Both the position numbers and the translations under genes were made by a program. Under the pieces are notes generated by a model. The model saw nothing but the letters and a program-made list of their open reading frames with translations. It searched no databases and was not told where the DNA came from. This document shows, one piece after another, positions 62,548 through 64,000 of a stretch of 64,000 nt of DNA (position 1 is the first letter of the stretch; the number at the start of each line of letters is the position of its first letter). This DNA is from HOT-345 sp963531535 (lineage in GTDB: Bacteria > Patescibacteriota > Gracilibacteria > Absconditabacterales > Absconditicoccaceae): positions 1-64,000 of the forward strand of contig CAUSGX010000002.1 in the NCBI GenBank assembly GCA_963531535.1. The letters are read 5' to 3'.

Positions 62548-63594
62548 TTAAAGATGGATCTTATTTTGATTGTGCTCCTCAACAGTAGCTCCATAGTAGA
62601 TCTGTCCATCACTACCATGCAGATAAAAGAGATAGTCAGATTTTTTATATCTTAGTAGTGCTCAAAGTGTTGCCTGTGTAGGAGAGGAAATTGGGGTTGG
62701 AGTCAATCCAGTATTTGCTCTTGTATTGTAGAGATTTTCACGATTATTGAGATTTGGGACAATGGCAGCTCTACATTTATCGTAGGTAATCTTGAGCCCA
62801 TAGCAGAGACTCACATCCGCATCCAGCCTCATACCTTTCTGAAGTCTATTGATAAATATTCCTGCGATTGTAGGTTTATTTTCAGTATTTTTCTCCTCAT
62901 TTTCAATAATTGAGGCGAGAATGAGTGCATTATAGTTTTGAAGATTTATACCAGCTGGGCTGAAATTTTTGAGTTCCTCTTGATTTGGAAGCCAGTTTTT
63001 TTCATTAAAATTTTTGAGCTGTGCTTTGATGAGCTGATCGAGCGGATCAGAATTCTGATCTATAAAATAGGTATCTGGATAGAGAAAACCCTCAAGTGAT
63101 TTTCCTGCTGGGATCATCGCAAGAAAAGAAAACTGATTTTTAAGTTCGTTTATATAACTTTGATCACTTGCCTTCGTAATAAAGTCTCCAGGCGAGCAAA
63201 TACCTTTATTAGCGAGATACTGATCAATATCATAGATTGATCGCCCCTCTAGCAAGGTAAGACGCTGATAGGTTTTTTCTGGTCACTTGTTTATCAGAGT
63301 CAAGAGCTCTGCTTTTTGATAGCTTCCTGAAAGAAGATAGGTCCCCTCTTGAAGTTTTGGAAGGAGAGAGGAATTGTTTCTTAGCCAGAGTTTTGTAAAA
63401 AATTTCTCAATTCCTGACTGATGTGCATAAAAACTCGCAATGGTATCTCACTTTTCGATAGTGATTTTTGTCTCAGAAGAATACGTAATTGGCTGATTGT
63501 AGGCACTCTTAGTCCAAAAATAGGTAGCTACCACAACAATCAGCAAGAGAATAACTACCTTCAAAAAAGGAGATGAGGATTTCTTTTGACGCAT
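62548..63594 (-). CDS. mltG: Endolytic murein transglycosylase MltG (YceG)
   Basis: 348 residues. N-terminal anchor about 10-27 (FLKVVILLLIVVVATYFW), a LysM-like N-domain, then ALILASIIENEEKN with the catalytic Glu, IAGIFINRLQKGMRLDADVS and YNTRANTGLTPTPISSP. The last two match (I)NRL..GM.LQ.D.tv.Y and YNTY...GLPPGPI.NPG. It cuts new glycan strands near the membrane. The leader (63620-63640) has AAATCAGATTTTG. A few TGA glycines; TAA stop. It overlaps nothing and lies 21 bp from mtnN. Confidence 0.93.
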
Positions 63595-63636
63595 GAGGGA
63601 AGAGAAAAAGAGAAATAAAAGAACAAAATCTGATTT

Positions 63637-64000
63637 TTAGAGCCATTTTTTCTTTTTAAAGACTCGGATAATCACTGCTGCGAGTCCAAGCATGATTCCA
63701 ATCAAAATGAGGAAAGCGTAAGGATTTGATGAGAGAGGAAGCTGAACATTCATACCGAATATTCCACTCACCATCGTCATTACTCAGATTACAACTGTCA
63801 AAACCGTCAATATTCCAATATTTGTATTGGTCATCATATTGGTCAATGTATGGAAAACTTCTCAGATTGACTCAATATTTTCGTGGATAATCGAGATATG
63901 TCCTAGGATTTTACTTGTTTTATACTCTAGATCCTCAAAATACACATCCAAATCTCACTCGTAGAAGTGAGCAGTTGCCTTTTGGAGCTCAACGAGGATT
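63637..64000 (-). CDS. CorA-type magnesium transporter, C-terminal part (partial)
   Basis: The 120 C-terminal residues of a gene that continues beyond the window. A long helix ends at the membrane (FEDLEYKTSKILGHISIIHE), then two helices; the first ends at the GMN motif (GIFGMNVQLPL) that forms the ion selectivity filter in CorA. The second helix FLILIGIMLGLAAVIIRVFK and a basic end KKKKWL follow. TGA glycines occur in the first transmembrane helix. TAA stop. Confidence 0.85.

Overview
The window is AT-rich bacterial chromosome from a candidate-phyla-radiation lineage that reads UGA as glycine (genetic code 25: Gracilibacteria/BD1-5 or Absconditabacteria/SR1). The evidence is direct. In most genes in-frame TGA falls on invariant glycines: all three Gly of the RpoA motif RGFGHTLGN, both P-loop Gly of AtpA (GNRQTGKT), three Gly of the Adk P-loop, the LSGGQ Gly of the SbcC-like protein and the GLDPG Gly of RuvC. 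A tRNA with anticodon UCA and tRNA-Gly identity features lies at 11350-11423. Genes therefore end only at TAA or TAG, and coding regions were reconstructed across TGA. Standard-code gene calling would break most of them into fragments.

Layout. 0-6 kb: a 22-bp tandem repeat, an HU gene, two secreted lipoproteins (one a C39-like peptidase), an anchored zinc peptidase and a DnaQ exonuclease fused to a degenerate DinG-like region. 6-11 kb: two large paralogous polytopic membrane proteins of VirB6/TrbL type. 11-19 kb: tRNAs (Gly-UCA, Ala, Tyr, Arg, Glu, Leu) and a translation/transcription block, infC-rpmI-rplT, then rplU-infA-rpmJ-rpsM-rpsK-rpsD-rpoA-rplQ-rplM-rpsI, then adk. 19-25 kb: three anchored proteins of unknown function, a second HU gene and a protein with a calpain-like C-terminus. 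25-38.5 kb: dnaX, a glutaredoxin-CcdA fusion, a class A PBP, ychF, prepilin peptidase, an MFS transporter, a RecB-like nuclease, a large anchored protein and thyA. 38.6-45.8 kb: a complete F-type ATP synthase operon in the order atpB-E-F-H-A-C-G-D, with a double-hairpin c subunit carrying a predicted Na+ signature. 45.8-51.2 kb: a DUF559 nuclease beside a GC-rich repeat, a beta-roll surface protein, a 919-residue Big2 protein and a lipoprotein. 51.4-56.2 kb: three consecutive exported proteins of unknown function. 56.2-64 kb: frr, yidC, an SbcC/Rad50-like ATPase, ruvC, MTA/SAH nucleosidase, mltG and the end of a CorA-type transporter.

How it fits together. The cell has full translation, recombination, peptidoglycan and ATP synthase modules plus a large investment in exported proteins. 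Several exported proteins and both HU proteins look Bacteroidetes-like. The Big2 protein, its lipoprotein neighbour and the C39-like lipoprotein contain no in-frame TGA while their neighbours have many, which suggests recent transfer. Few genes have a Shine-Dalgarno sequence. Instead many starts follow an A/T-rich leader with a recurring AAATC(A/T)GATTTTTATCTTTT-like motif, including inside the ATP synthase operon.
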